Counted from the stretch's first letter, positions 10,116-21,140 are shown. The stretch: 64,000 bases of DNA from Isoetes taiwanensis (GCA_021234155.1 JAJEKV010000235.1:607625-671624), one strand, 5' to 3'. Translations and numbers: made by a program. The notes: generated by a model not told the origin, from the sequence alone.

Positions 10116-11320
10116 CTACACCATGGTTGCGGGCCATCTTTACAAACGCGGCAAGGATACAGTTCTTCGACGTTGTGTTCTTCCTCATGAGGTACCTGAT
10201 ATTGTTCGCGAAGCACATGAAGGGCTGGGTGGTGGTCATTTTCATGGTGACACCACGGCCATAAAATTCTTCGCAGATTATTTCGCCCACGCTTTTCAAA
10301 GATGCTCCACGCCCTTGACGTGTGATGTGCATCGGCGTGTGGGATGGCCCACGGCCCGTGGCGCTCTTCCATTGACGCCGTCGCCATGCCACTTCCCTTC
10401 AGCAAATGGGGGAATGGATTTTGTGGGACCCATCGACCCTCTACTGCGCACACCCGTGCCGCTTCCATTCCGGTTCTCGCCGACTATGCTACCAAATGGG
10501 TGGAAGCTTGCGACTACCGAACAACACTTTGCCAAAGCACAGCCAAAGGTCATTTATCGCACATCATCGCGGCGTTTTAGGCTGTCCCACGGAGTTGGTC
10601 GGTGATCGAGGTGTCCACTTTGTCAATCATACTATCAAAAAGAGGCGGCCGGATTATCTGGCGATACATCATCGCGAAAAGCACACCTTACTATCCTCAA
10701 GGGAATAGTTTGGCTGAAAGCACCAACAAGACTCTCGTCACTATTCTCAAAAAATTTGTGATGCTTCACGCACGGCAAACCAAGCTACCCTCTTGTTCTT
10801 TGGGCTTACAATTGTCGTTTCAAGATTTACTTTGGTCACACTCCTTTTTAAGTTGGTTTATGGTCAAGAAGCATTGATGCCTTTTTGAGTATGTTCTTCC
10901 AACACCGGTTTCCACCTTGCTGCCACTCATAATCCCGGCGGCTCTTCAAGAGCGGAGTTTACCAACTTGAACAGTTGGATGAACTCAGGCGAGATGCATA
11001 TATTCGCGTTCGCATGGACCTTGATTAGCAAAACCTTACATGACAAACATTTGAGAACAAAAACTTTTCAAGAAGGTGATTTAGTTTTGCTGTATGATTC
11101 CCGTTACAAGAATTTTCCAGGCAAGTTAAAATTCAGATGGCTTGGTCCTTATCAAATTGTTCAAGTGGTTCAACCCAGCGTTTTCAAGCTCGCAGAGTTA
11201 GATGGCACTCCATTACCTACATTGGTTAATGCCTTTCGCCTCAAACCCTTTCATACAGCTGAAATCGACAGTCATACACTAGAGGTAGTTCCAGACACAG
11301 ACACAACAGATAGTGACTAA
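10116..11320 (+). pseudogene. gypsy integrase with GPY/F-type C-terminus
   Basis: The N-terminal zinc-binding part is represented by PDIVREAHEGLGGGHFHGDT (about 10195-10255) with a weak Cys pair after it. The catalytic core keeps candidates for all three acidic residues, in different frames: MDFVGP (about 10410), GDRGVHFVN (about 10600) and NSLAESTNKTL (about 10705). The last 117 codons (10967-11320) are open and hold GDLVLLYDSRYKNFPGKLKF and RWLGPYQIVQVVQ, the GPY/F module, then a clean TAA at 11318. The open end contrasts with the broken core. Confidence 0.8.
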
Positions 11321-11343
11321 ACACGCCCTATATTTATATTATA

Positions 11344-11445
11344 GAGGTGAAAATTTTTACAAAATGAGGGCAGAGCCCATCTATTTCCGCTATGGGCAGA
11401 GCCCTATTTACAAAAACGGGCTAGTGCCCTATCTACCAAATCCTA
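11344..11445. repeat. cluster of three GGGC-loop-GCCC mini-hairpins
   Basis: Directly after the pol stop, GGGCAGAGCCC occurs twice and GGGCTAGTGCCC once, each followed by 'ATCT' or 'TATxT'. Each is a tiny perfect stem of four G:C pairs. It lies between two convergent ORFs, where 3' end formation for both strands would be expected. Confidence 0.7.
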
Positions 11446-11458
11446 ATTTTTAAACCCT

Positions 11459-11728
11459 CTACTCCGGGTTCGGAGCAGAGGTGATGCGGAGGATGTGGTA
11501 GTAGTTCTGCTCCGGATCCCAGCGCAGATGCACCACCACCTCCATGGCGTTGGTCAGAGGGTCGGGATGCTCAGCCATCCCACGACACCAGCCGTCCATT
11601 GGAATGCCACGGTTGTGGCATTTCCACAGGTCCAGACAATTCATCTTACAAGTAATCCACTCTTGACAATTGGTGGGCATTGTGCAGTCTTCATTCAGTC
11701 CAGCAGCCGCCATGCTCATGTTCGCCAT
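11459..11728 (-). CDS. intact small antisense Cys-rich ORF inside the gypsy element
   Basis: An 89-codon frame runs antisense to pol from ATG (11728) to TAG (11459) without a lesion, although the surrounding element is full of them. The start context has three nearby in-frame ATGs (MANMSMAAAG). The middle has six cysteines with short spacings (CTMPTNC, WITCKMNC, WKC, DGWC). The end is charged and beta-like (EVVVHLRWDPEQNYYHILRI). No signal peptide or membrane segment is visible. A TATA-like box lies ~30 bp upstream (11758-11766). Some Tat-type plant elements are known to carry antisense genes between pol and the 3' LTR, but this short Cys-rich product is not one I recognise. Function unknown. 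Confidence 0.6.
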   Translation of the reverse strand: MANMSMAAAGLNEDCTMPTNCQEWITCKMNCLDLWKCHNRGIPMDGWCRGMAEHPDPLTNAMEVVVHLRWDPEQNYYHILRITSAPNPE

Positions 11729-11757
11729 CGGGTGTCTCAGCTTCACCCACTGCTCGT

Positions 11758-11766
11758 CTTATATAG
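11758..11766 (-). promoter_or_regulatory. TATA-like box for the antisense ORF
   Basis: On the minus strand the motif CTATATAAG lies about 30 bp before the first ATG of the antisense ORF. Transcription from it would start almost at that ATG, so one of the next in-frame ATGs may be the real start. No other evidence for a promoter. Confidence 0.4.
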
Positions 11767-12241
11767 CCAACCGATGGGATCCAGGTTGACGTGGACCAAT
11801 AAGAAAATTCGCCGACGTGTTGGCAATGCAAGGCTCTTTCTAATTCCAGCATCTTTTCTCACGCCGCATATCTAGTCATGGTACCTTCTGATATTTGCCT
11901 CGAGTTGCCGGCATTAAATGACATTCCTTCCTTTCTCGCCCGCCAGTCATAAATATGCGTACCTTTGCCTTTTGGCTACATCACTGGTCATTTTTCGACT
12001 CATCTCCACCGTTCATCGCTTTTCCCTTAACTATTTGGGGACTTAGCCAATTTTTGCATCTCAATCGTCTCCCTTGGATCTACAGCCCTGGAAACATCCC
12101 CGCTCTTTGTTTCATCTTCATCCGCCCTTTGCCAACACTTGTGCCCTAAAACCTTTTAAGCTGTCTTTGCCTTTTGCTTTCGCTCTTAGGTCCTCCGGCC
12201 TCTCAAGCACCGTTCTTCACAAATCCGTTCCGAAGCCCTTC
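11767..12241. other. spacer between divergent ORFs of the gypsy element
   Basis: This ~0.47 kb segment lies between the antisense ORF and the sense ORF that begins near 12242, so it could hold a two-way promoter. A 'cataaatat' TATA-like sequence occurs at about 11949. It has no long convincing frame. Confidence 0.35.
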
Positions 12242-13442
12242 TCAATGGCCACTACACAAAGATTTCCTCAGCTTCAAACATCCACTCCAAGAGATCCGGC
12301 TCTTTTCGAGTCGACAAATTTCACTGCACCAACTTTGGAGAAGCCCTAACCAACCAAAGCAGAGGTTCTTGCGAACGCCATGGTTTGTGTGCATGTCGAC
12401 CACGGAACTTTCACCTAATCGAGAGCAACTCAAGCGGTTTGTGGCTCACATGGTTAACATCACAGATGGCTATGCGACCACAGTTGACGGGACAAAAATT
12501 TTGCTTACCACGGGGCTCCTTTCTGAGGTATTTAAAATCCCCCTTCGTAAACCTTGTTTGTCTTGCACTGCCATAAATGATCAGGATGTCATTGAGTATG
12601 GCGCACTTCCTTATCAAGCCCCATCGGCTTTCCAACATAGCAAAACCCCATGATTCTTTTGTCAAGTTTTTATGGCGGAAATTCTATGGGTATTCCATCA
12701 AAAATACCCACATCAATAAACCATTCTACAATGTTGTCATTATAGCCATCAATTCCACTCATGATCTGGACTGGAACCAAATCCTGTTACTCCGACTCCT
12801 TCATGAGATTGATCGCGTCAGGGCAAACCCTTCTTCCAGCTTCGAAACCTCTGTGGGTGCCCATTTGCAAGCCTTGATCCGTCATTGTTGTCCTTCCCCC
12901 ACTCCTTCCAAATCCTCCACTCAGTCATACCATACTCTTCCCAAAAACCTTCAGGGAGAACCTTCCAAACATCCTCAGTCTCCTCATCCTTCTCAGCACA
13001 AAGAAACCTCCCGCATTACTCTTTCTTCTGGGTACGTAGTCTATCTCCCGTCCTCACCGGCCCACACTCTCAGCGTCACAAACTCACCTGGCCGAGGGGC
13101 CGCACCTCATCCTACCGAGGCGGGCCCTTTATCAATATCAACAAGATGTTCAAGCAGGTTGTCCTCAAGTTACAAGACTCAATGAAGCTTTCATGAATGG
13201 AGTTCAAGCTTACATGGAGGCATCGGAAGCTGCTCACAGGGATTTTCAAGCTGCAACCGCGAGAATCCAATCCCTGGAAGATCAACTGCAAAACAAGCAC
13301 GAGGCTCTGTTACAGACCCGTACATCTCTCCAGGCTGCCACAGATCAATATAGCCTACTGGCTGATCAACAGGCTGACCTCCAGAAGACCCTTGAAGATC
13401 TTCTAGCTTTAACTCAAAGCCAAAGGATACCCTCCTTGGTGA
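12242..13442 (+). pseudogene. gypsy downstream sense ORF, broken N-terminal half
   Basis: An ATG at 12242 opens MATTQRFPQLQTS, then frames alternate through single lesions: a domain-like part (FVAHMVNITDGYATTVDG, LLTTGLLSEVFKIPL, about 12420-12545), a basic/aromatic part (VKFLWRKFYGYSIKN, LLLRLLHEIDRVR, about 12660-12820), a Ser/Pro/His-rich linker, and a first coiled coil (ARIQSLEDQLQNKHEALLQ, about 13260-13320). The pattern 'short DNA-test-like domain, low-complexity linker, coiled coil' resembles the gag-like or plant-transposon-type proteins carried by some Tat elements, but I cannot assign a family firmly. Confidence 0.5.
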
Positions 13443-14459
13443 ACAGAAAGAGAAAGCCACCGGTCGTATTATCGTACCGAGCTTTTCTTTAATTACAACA
13501 CTCAGGTCCACGACCTTACAGAGCGCACTGCTCGAGTCACGGCGTTGGAAGATCAGCTCTCCACGCTGACCAGTCAACTCACGCTCCTCCAAGGTCAACT
13601 TAAGGAAGCTCAAAAGCAGAAGTTAGCCGATGACGCAGAAATAGCCATGCTTCGGCTTCGTCCTTCCACTCAGACACCATCAACCTCCCAGTGCCAACTC
13701 TCTCATCGAAGGTACCAGGATCAGTCACGCCTCCTGCTCGAAAAGGATAATCAAATCCGTGACCTGGAAAATCAACTCCAGCATGCTGTTCAATCTGCTG
13801 AAGAAGCCCAACAGAGGCTAGACGGCTATCTTGATATCGCTGTCTGCATTCCAGTAGACTTCTGCACTTCCACCAGTTACCTGGACTATGTGGTTGCCCG
13901 ACGCCACCTTTTTCTCTTGAAGTGGTATGCGGCAGGAGGCCAGGTTAATGCACAGCCCTTGCGCAGTGCGGACTTTCTAAGGATCTGGCCCGACCTTTCC
14001 ATTGAAGATCAAGGATTACTATGTGCCCTTTTGGTCTATGAGCAAATCACTTGTGAAGATCCTGATTTAATCATCTTCCGTGTTGTTCAGCCGATGGCCT
14101 ATGTCTTCCATGATTTCTATCTGGCTGACTCACAAGATAAATTCGGCGATGAGGCGCGTCGCATTTTTAACGGCAACCCCAATGCTGCCTGGCCATTACT
14201 GGACTCCAACCCGTATTTCCGGGATCATGCTCAATCTCATACCTTTGCCACGGAGTACATGCCTGAGTTGGCTCGTCACTTACCTTTATGGCGAGCTGAG
14301 ACACTGGCACAGGTGCAGAAGAACTTAGAAAATCCTGAGGACCTTCAATTTTCTCAGATTTATATGCAACACTTGGGTGGGTATAATCAGCTTGGGCTCT
14401 TCTTGAAAGCAAAGACCCAACCCACGGGGTGGATAAATCCTCAGGGTCTATATTGATTT
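13443..14459 (+). CDS. gypsy downstream sense ORF, open coiled-coil and globular half
   Basis: About 338 codons are open to a TGA at 14457-14459. The frame starts after a TGA near 13440, with no good ATG, so it is the rest of a longer protein. Residues ~35-140 are heptad-rich coiled coil (LEDQLSTLTSQLTLLQGQL, DNQIRDLENQLQHAVQ). The remaining ~200 residues are well mixed and globular, with many aromatics (FLLKWYAAGG, FLRIWPDLS, WPLLDSNPYFRDH) and no membrane segment. An open frame this long in a decayed element suggests recent selection or recent insertion. The product could be a structural or accessory protein, and no catalytic motif is seen. Confidence 0.6.
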
Positions 14460-15225
14460 ATGCGGTTCCGAATGGGACCCTTTGGTGTCGCGCCTTGGAT
14501 CAAGACCTTGTTCGGGGAGTTCGAGAGCGGGCTCAACAGCCCCGCCCCGGGTTTGTTTGAATCACCCTATGCTTCATTGGGGCACCTGCGCCCCGGTTTC
14601 TCACCTGGTTGGCGTCTTCCTTTACGGACAAAAGGTTATGGATGGCCATCTTTGGGTGGACTCCGCCTCCAATTTCCACCGGATCTCCGTTGGGATCAGC
14701 GCTTTGTGAAAAGATCAAACGGGAAAATGGAGCCACTCTGGACCATCTTGAAAAGTGGATCTATATTGCAAATGGCGTGGTTGGCGGGCCGCTGCGCATA
14801 AAATTTGTTTATGGACTTGATCTTTTCACGGAACATCGCCACCTCACCTGATCCTTAAGTACATCGTCAAGCAGGTTTTTGTGCTGCTCTCAAATGCCTC
14901 TTGTTAAGCTCACTCAATCGGCAGCACCCCATTTTTCTCGCAACCCGAATGCCGGCGTCGGTGCATTGGCCTCGGTTTGCCTCCTCATGGAATGCCAATT
15001 CGTCCCCTTAGGCGTACATCTTTGCTCTTGAAGACATGTAATGCGCGCGCGGATTTCTCATTGGGCTCATCACGCAATTGGCCTAAACATTCTGCGGCAC
15101 TTCAAACAAGGCGGGGATCTCATGGTCAATATCACAATGGCGTCGTCCTCATTCTAGAGAAGATGACTTTCAAGCCTTTGGGTTCCCGCCATCGAATCAC
15201 TCCCTCCTTTTCTTCACACCGAGTG
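14460..15225 (+). other. gypsy 3' non-coding or decayed coding region
   Basis: Short overlapping frames exist in all phases (for example 14460-14801 and 14977-15261), but none dominates. It separates the coiled-coil ORF from the polypurine tract. Confidence 0.4.
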
Positions 15226-15231
15226 TCGTTT

Positions 15232-15780
15232 GGTGGGGGAGTGTTAGTCTGTCACGTCTGATGCGGGACTATTCATGCACAATGACGGACCAGGCCAAGA
15301 ACAAGGAAGCGACTTTTTAGCCACGGGTTGATCGTCCAAGCGCATGAAGACCAGCCGCTGACCAACCACGCAGATCAAAACTGCGGCCGGGACCAAGAGG
15401 GCGCATTACAAAGAAATGATCGTGGTCTCGGTCGACATCATTTGGGGGTCTCAAGAGGCACCGCCAAAGATCCTACAAATCAGGCCTTCTTTCAAGGAGT
15501 CGGCACCGAGTTATCTCATTGTATCTATATTGGGCCAAAGGCCGTTGTACTATATATAGCGGTAGATGTAGCCCTCACGGGCAGAAGAGTTTTGGGTCTC
15601 ATCTCATTTTTCTGTCTTCTCTCATTTGGAGAGCTCATGTATTCTCATTGATATCAAGGAGTTCATTGCTTGACCATTGTTCTCTCATTGTGTTTCTGTT
15701 ATCTCATTGTTTCCTCATTGTTCTTTTGCAAATCCCGCGTGACACAGCTACCGGATCCTCCTGTTTGATCCACAGTAATA
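15232..15780 (+). repeat. polypurine tract and apparent 3' LTR of the gypsy element
   Basis: GGTGGGGGAG (15232-15241) looks like the plus-strand primer, and TGTTAGTCTG from 15242 has the expected TG start. A strong TATA run TATATATA (15551-15558) fits an LTR promoter. The right end is not fixed; a CA near 15773 is possible. No second copy of this LTR occurs in the window, so it cannot be confirmed by comparison. Confidence 0.5.
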
Positions 15781-16800
15781 GATGATTAGGTTAAGATGTT
15801 CTTATGATTATTCTCATGATATGATGTTATGTGATGTTGGTTGATCATGTTTGCTCCTCTTGTATTGGGAAGGGGGGTAGAGACCTAGAGCCATATGTAG
15901 TATGCTCCTAGATTAGATCCCTTAGTTTCTATTAGATGCGGCCTGTGCATAGGAGCCCACCAGGCTATGATCCCATAGTGGGCTAGACTTATGGTCGGTC
16001 ACTTCGTGTGGGCCGGGCATGGGTTTGACACCTCCTGGGGCAATGGTGCCGCCCTGCCTCTCGAGAGTTGCAAGTGTTGGCTTGGCTCTCGTTTTGGGGG
16101 GTTAAGTCGGATACGAATCGTGTGTCGCCACGATTCTCTAGCCGCCCGCGGAACCTCTAGACCCCGGGAAGGGGAGATGCAACCCTTCCTGCCTCAACGG
16201 ACCAGGGAGATGCAACCTGGAGTAGTCCCAATGGGTGATACCATGGGATTGCATATCCGGAAGGCTAGAGTCATGCCAGAGCTTGATTTAGCCCATCTGC
16301 AAAGTATGCACAGGAGGGGCAGATGGAGTGGTCAACTCTAGCCATTGTCTTATGCCAGTCCTCGCTGTTGTTATGACTCGGTCTGCTCTATCTTGAGGCC
16401 TAGCCAGTCAGTCATCCTCCTTATGAGTCAGAGCCATGGATAGGAGCTCTCATGTTTTATGGTTTATGATTATCATTCTTGCACTTGTGGATATGTGATG
16501 GACTACCCTTCGAGGTAGTATGTTGTATTGTTATTGCTAGTTCTGATGTTGTTTATGCTTCCGCTGTGATAGGAGCCCATAGGAAAAGGGCACGCAAGAC
16601 ACCTTCGTGTCCCCTTCCCGCACTACGATCATCTCAGAGTGCGGGATAGACAGAGGGCCCGTGCGGTTGAAGGACCGGATGGGGGATTTCCTGCCGAGTG
16701 TACGGCCGGGTGCCGTATATTTAGCAGGGAGCGTCACAGAGGAGAAAACAACAAGTTTGCAACCTGGTTTTAAGACAGGATTCAGAGGTTGTAATGCTAT
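15781..16800. other. unassigned repeat-like sequence without genes
   Basis: No supported coding region. Locally GC-rich and rich in short self-similar phrases ('gggagatgcaaccctt' and 'gggagatgcaacctgg', 'taggagccca' twice). It could be LTR or untranslated sequence of another element; I cannot place its ends. Confidence 0.35.
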
Positions 16801-16805
16801 CCAAT

Positions 16806-17300
16806 CACCTTGGATTCATGCATTTACATGCTGGAGGCTTTCAGGCAGGCATCTGTAAAGGGGAAACCATTGCTATTTTTCATCTCAGACAGGCATTTGT
16901 AAGGTGGCAGAGATTGCACTAGAGGATGCACTGGATTTATCCATTTGAACACTTTCAGACGTGCGTCTGTAAGGTGAAAGAGCCTGCACTTGCTTCCTGC
17001 ACTTGGAGGCATCACCTTGGATTCAAACATTGGCATGCTGGAGGTTTTCAGATAGGGGTCTGTACGGAGGAGGCCATTGCCACTATTCGTCTGAGACAAG
17101 CATCTATAAGGTGGTAGAGGTTGCGTTAGAGGCTATGCTTGAATTCTGCATTTGGACACTTCGGTCCGGTGTCTGTAAGGTGACAAAGCCTGCGCCTGCT
17201 TCTTACACATAGAAGCTTTCAGATGGACGTCTGTAAGGGGGCAGAGGTTATGTGTGATCAAAGTGCTTGGAGGCTTTCAGACAAGTGTCTATAGGGTGAT
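16806..17300 (+). repeat. tandem monomers in the LINE 5' region
   Basis: The phrase CACCTTGGATTCA recurs at 16806 and 17013, a period of ~207 bp. Within each monomer, a ~23-bp motif of the form TTTCAGACnnnnGTCTGTAAGGTG recurs every 45-70 bp, about eight times (starts near 16839, 16883, 16953, 17046, 17090, 17161, 17217, 17274). The clearest copy contains CAGAC-GTGC-GTCTG, a perfect small hairpin. Tandem promoter monomers upstream of ORF1 are known in mammalian L1. Confidence 0.8.
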
Positions 17301-17309
17301 ACTCTAATT

Positions 17310-18264
17310 ATGGCAACCATAGTGATAGAAGAGCTAGACGAGCCTTGCACCCCTTCATCCCACCCCACTGATATGCATGTGGATGGTGTAGACATGCACT
17401 CCCTCTACCTAGCATAGATATGGTAGCAAAATGTCTCCTAGGAGAGTACATAGATGCCATCCCCAATACAGACTAGATGACACAGGTAAAAATTGACAGG
17501 TGCTCACTCAAAAGAGAAGCGCGGGCAAGGTCCCATGCAACAAGCATAGCTCGGCAGGCATATAACAGATATTCTAGCCTAGCGGCAAGCCGTATCCGTG
17601 CGTCACCAGCAAACCAGACAGTTGAGAAGCACTCAAAACAGGTTCTAGCAATGGCAGAGGCAACACAACTCGAATTGCTTGCTTGGCAAAGGAGATGCAG
17701 GCCTTCGCACCAAAATTGCTCAAGAGGCAGCACGCTACTGAAAAGCAGCGTTCTTTCAGCATGGAGGCTCGCCTACAGCAGCTAGAGGATGGCCTTCGCC
17801 TAGTGCACTCTGAAAGGCAGAAGGACAAGAAGAGTCTCGCTGACATGCAGGCTCACATGGATTTCTTATCCACTGCTATTGAAACCATGATACATGACAG
17901 GCAACGTGCCGAGCAGGAGACAATGTAACCATCTCTCGCCTTCGATAAGAAGCTGAGGAGGCTGTTACTATGGTGTGAAGAGTCCATATTGCCTTTGAAG
18001 AGCCCGTCATAATTGAAAGCCCTTCAAAATAGAGTCAAGACACAGGAAGTGGCTTCATCTGCAACGAACCCTATGCTGGACTCTCGCTTACAGAAATTGG
18101 AGCATAGGTCCGCAGCTCGAGATCAGAAGGTGCAGGAGCTGCGGGTAGCCATGGCTCAACAAGGCAAGAGCTTCCATGCAGAGGCTCATGGGCAATTGCA
18201 GCGGTGCATGTGTGAATTGGCAAGACAACAACAACTCCAGCAGGAGCTAAGCTCCTGGCTTTGA
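17310..18264 (+). pseudogene. LINE ORF1 (coiled-coil RNA-binding-type protein), broken
   Basis: An ATG at 17310 opens MATIVIEELDEPCTPSSHP, soon stopped by TAG near 17415. Further frames give basic and helical stretches (REARARSHATSIARQAYN; RLQQLEDGLRLVHSERQKDK at about 17770; LDSRLQKLEHRSAARDQKV at about 18075), typical of the coiled coil of LINE ORF1 proteins, which coat the element RNA. No RRM or zinc knuckle is recognised. Several stops and frameshifts. Confidence 0.65.
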
Positions 18265-18831
18265 GAAGAAGAGATCACTATACCCGCATGGCAACCGATA
18301 GCCCAAGAGTCCGCCGACGAGGTCAGCCGTAACCGCCTCTGCTCAAAGATCGCCAAGCCGCCTCTATACCACCACCACCCCAACGAGGCCATAGCATATG
18401 CCTCGCCCACCATAAAATAGCTTTTGCAGCCGAAAGCGGCATTGACCGAGGATAAGAGAGCTCCAGGAGCTGAGACGGAGAAGCCACAATGTGGTGATAT
18501 ATCGCCTAATAGAAGAGATATGGGAGGACCTCATTAACCGACTCCAAATGCTGATTCTCACTCGAATGACATTCCATGTGCCAGCACACATTATTAGGGC
18601 AAGCCGCCATGGTACCCAGCATCTGAACCACCCACCGGGTAGTCATATTCACAGTATGGGACGCGCAAGTGAAAGCAGGCATCTTGCGCCAGTGTAGGCA
18701 GCTGAAGGGGACTGCCATGTATGTTGATCGAGACCTGACCCTGATACAACAAGCAGACCACAGGCACGAGTTTGCCAAATGTTAAAAGCAAGGAGCAGCG
18801 GGACTGATCAAACAAATATTCAGGCCGCCAA

Positions 18832-19510
18832 ATGTTTGCTGTGAATGCTGCAAACCCTCCAGCAGCTCTTGACCATGCCCTTGCTTCGCCTGCTACGACT
18901 GCATGCTGTGCTTTGGTTGCCTCGCCTTCTGTTGCTCGCACGTCTCATGCTGCTTTCACTTCTACCATCCTCTCTTCCACTGCTGCCACTGAATCTGCAG
19001 CTGCAGCCCCTGCCAACAAACATGAATTGTGCCTATGCATAGCCTCTTGGAATTGTGGGGCTTCCCATGGTAGAAGGGGGATAGTCTCAACTTGGTTGCC
19101 GCAGACATGGATCTCATCTTCCTCATGGAAACATGGGAGCATGCAGAACATAGGATACCCAACTTGCCAGGATACCAGTGCTACTCAACATTCAATGACT
19201 GCACAAGAAAGCATGGGCATGGGGTTGTTGCCTGCGACTTACCGAACAACATTGGCACAATCAATCTCCTTGGTCAAGACAGACATGCACAATTGAAACC
19301 TATGGGTATGTGTGCAAAATTGCAATAGCAGACCTCTCTTTGTAGCCTGCTACTTCCCACATGTAGAAAGCAACTTCTATTCGGATGTGGAAAGACTAGA
19401 CCCCTATGTCGATCTATATGATGACATACAACAGCATAAGTAGTTGGGCAGCATCATACTCCTTGGAGACTTCAATACACGCACCGAGTAGAACAACCCA
19501 TGAGATTTGA
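18832..19510 (+). pseudogene. LINE ORF2, APE-type endonuclease domain
   Basis: After an Ala/Ser/Thr-rich leader (about 18832-19020), the entry LCIASWNCG (Asn at about 19051) matches the start of APE endonucleases. DMDLIFLMETWEH (about 19107-19145) holds the catalytic Glu, and SIILLGDFNTRTE (about 19452-19490) is the GDFN motif. The three are in different frames with stops between. The enzyme nicks target DNA to prime reverse transcription. Confidence 0.85.
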
Positions 19511-19555
19511 TCCCTTGACTAATGATGTATTGCAGATGCACCCTACAGAAGGAGC

Positions 19556-21140
19556 TTGAATCAGGTCACGCGCTATGGTAGGCAGTTGCTTTTGCTCTGT
19601 GGTATCTTTGACCTGGTAATTTGCAACGGACTGGCACAGTGGCGTCCTCCCGCAAGAGCACTTGCAGGTAGGAAAATCAGGGAGGCGAATCTAGTGTGGT
19701 GCTTTGGGATAAGCCGCCCTCGACGAACCTCCAGGACCACAACCTTCCCACATAATTAGTGGTTTGATGTGGAGTGCAAGGAATACAAACGTTGGCTCTG
19801 CCAGGTCACAGACCCCCCTTTATGCCCACACGCAGTCAGATAGTACTGCATCTTCCTTAAAGCTAAGAAAGCCAGGTACATCGCATCGCATCAAAGGAAA
19901 ATGTTCTACCTCCTGGAACGTCATCCCAGGACCTTCTGGCGAAGGGTTTTCAGAAAGCCAGTACATCCCACAGGGAACATCACTCCCGAGCAGTGGAGGC
20001 AATACTTGCAACAACTATACGACCCTCGGGGTGCACAAGCAGCATTACCCCTGCAAGAAGGTCCACTGCTGGAAATCACAGAGTCAAACGTGGAAAAAGG
20101 CTTACAGCATCTTGCCAATGGGAAAGTGCCATACATGGATGGTATGTAGGCAGAATTGCTCAAGTGGGCAGGGGCCGTCCTCAGTACCGGTGCTGACCGC
20201 CTTGTTCAACAAGGCATTATGGGAACTGCAGCGAACCAATAGCAGAGTTGTTCCCATCTATAAGGCAGGTTACCCGCACTGCCCAACCAACTACCAAACA
20301 ATCATGGTTAGTTTGGTGTTTGTAAAACTGCTAGCTGGGATTCTCGAGCAGCAATTGACAGGCTGGGCAGAGGTAGCAGAGATGCGGGCCCACACCCAGA
20401 CATGATTCAGGCCTCGACACTCAACCATTGCACATCTTCACACTGCAGAGTCTGGTTGAAGACAGCAGGAACCATCGGTATATTGTTGCTTCTTGGACTT
20501 TGCGAAGGCCTTTGGTGCTGTACCTCGGGAAAAACTATGGGCAAGATTGCAATGGCTAGGAGTTCCTGTAGATTTGGAGAATGCAGTGCACAGATTATAT
20601 GAGAGATGCTCGGGCCAGTTGCGGCCGACAAGCCAACCATTCGATAGTAGTATTGGGGTTCGCCTGGGGTGCCCTCTCTCTCCAACATTGTTTAGACTTT
20701 ACATTAATCAGTTGGAGAGCTGGCTTGCTGACAATGGGGGCAACGGAGCTCACCTTCTGCACTGGATCATCAGGCAGTTAATATATTCTGATGATGTGGA
20801 CCTTCTAGCTTACATGCCGGCAGATATGCAGCGCCATCTTGATGCCCTAGACATATTCTGCCAAGCAACTGATATGTGTGTCAACCTGGCCAAGACTAAG
20901 GTGGTTCTCATATCATCCTCGCGTCAGCCAAGGATTCCCTCCTTCAGTTATCGAGGCCAAAATGTTGAAGTGGCACCCACATACAAATATTTGGGGGTGG
21001 AGTTCCCTTCTACTATGCAGTGGGACACATCCATATGGCTACGAGTGACGACAAACTGGAAGGCACTGCAATGCAGAACAATAGTCACAGATCGGAGCTG
21101 TATGATTGGGCCCATCAGTCGCATCTGTTCAAGGTCTTAG
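19556..21140 (+). pseudogene. LINE ORF2, linker and reverse transcriptase
   Basis: The linker (19556-20150) contains YGRQLLLLCGIFDLVICNG and a long helical part ending in the RT entry block (ESNVEKGLQHLANGKVP). The RT core is clear from 20493: DFAKAFGAVPREKLW, VRLGCPLSPTLFRLYI and IYSDDVDLLAYMP (YSDD at 20784-20795), then VNLAKTKVVLIS and YKYLGVEF. YSDD has Ser where most LINEs have Ala. The 20493-21070 stretch is open, while the preceding palm part has stops. Confidence 0.9.

Larger units (their letters stand above)
6721..15780 (+). mobile_element. decayed Ty3/gypsy retrotransposon with extra downstream genes
   Basis: The order Gag zinc knuckle, protease, RT, RNase H, integrase is that of Ty3/gypsy (Metaviridae-type) elements. 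The integrase C-terminus has a GPY/F-type module and no chromodomain, so this is a non-chromovirus, most like the Tat/Athila group. After pol come a small antisense ORF (11459-11728) and a long sense ORF (12242-14459), then a polypurine tract and an apparent 3' LTR start (15242). Most of pol carries frameshifts and stops, while the antisense ORF and the end of the sense ORF are open. The 5' LTR is not found. Boundaries are approximate. Confidence 0.8.

Noticed and set aside
10010-10553. Minus-strand frames opposite the gypsy integrase
   Set aside because: They are shadows of the integrase coding strand; the plus strand carries recognisable integrase motifs in the same place.
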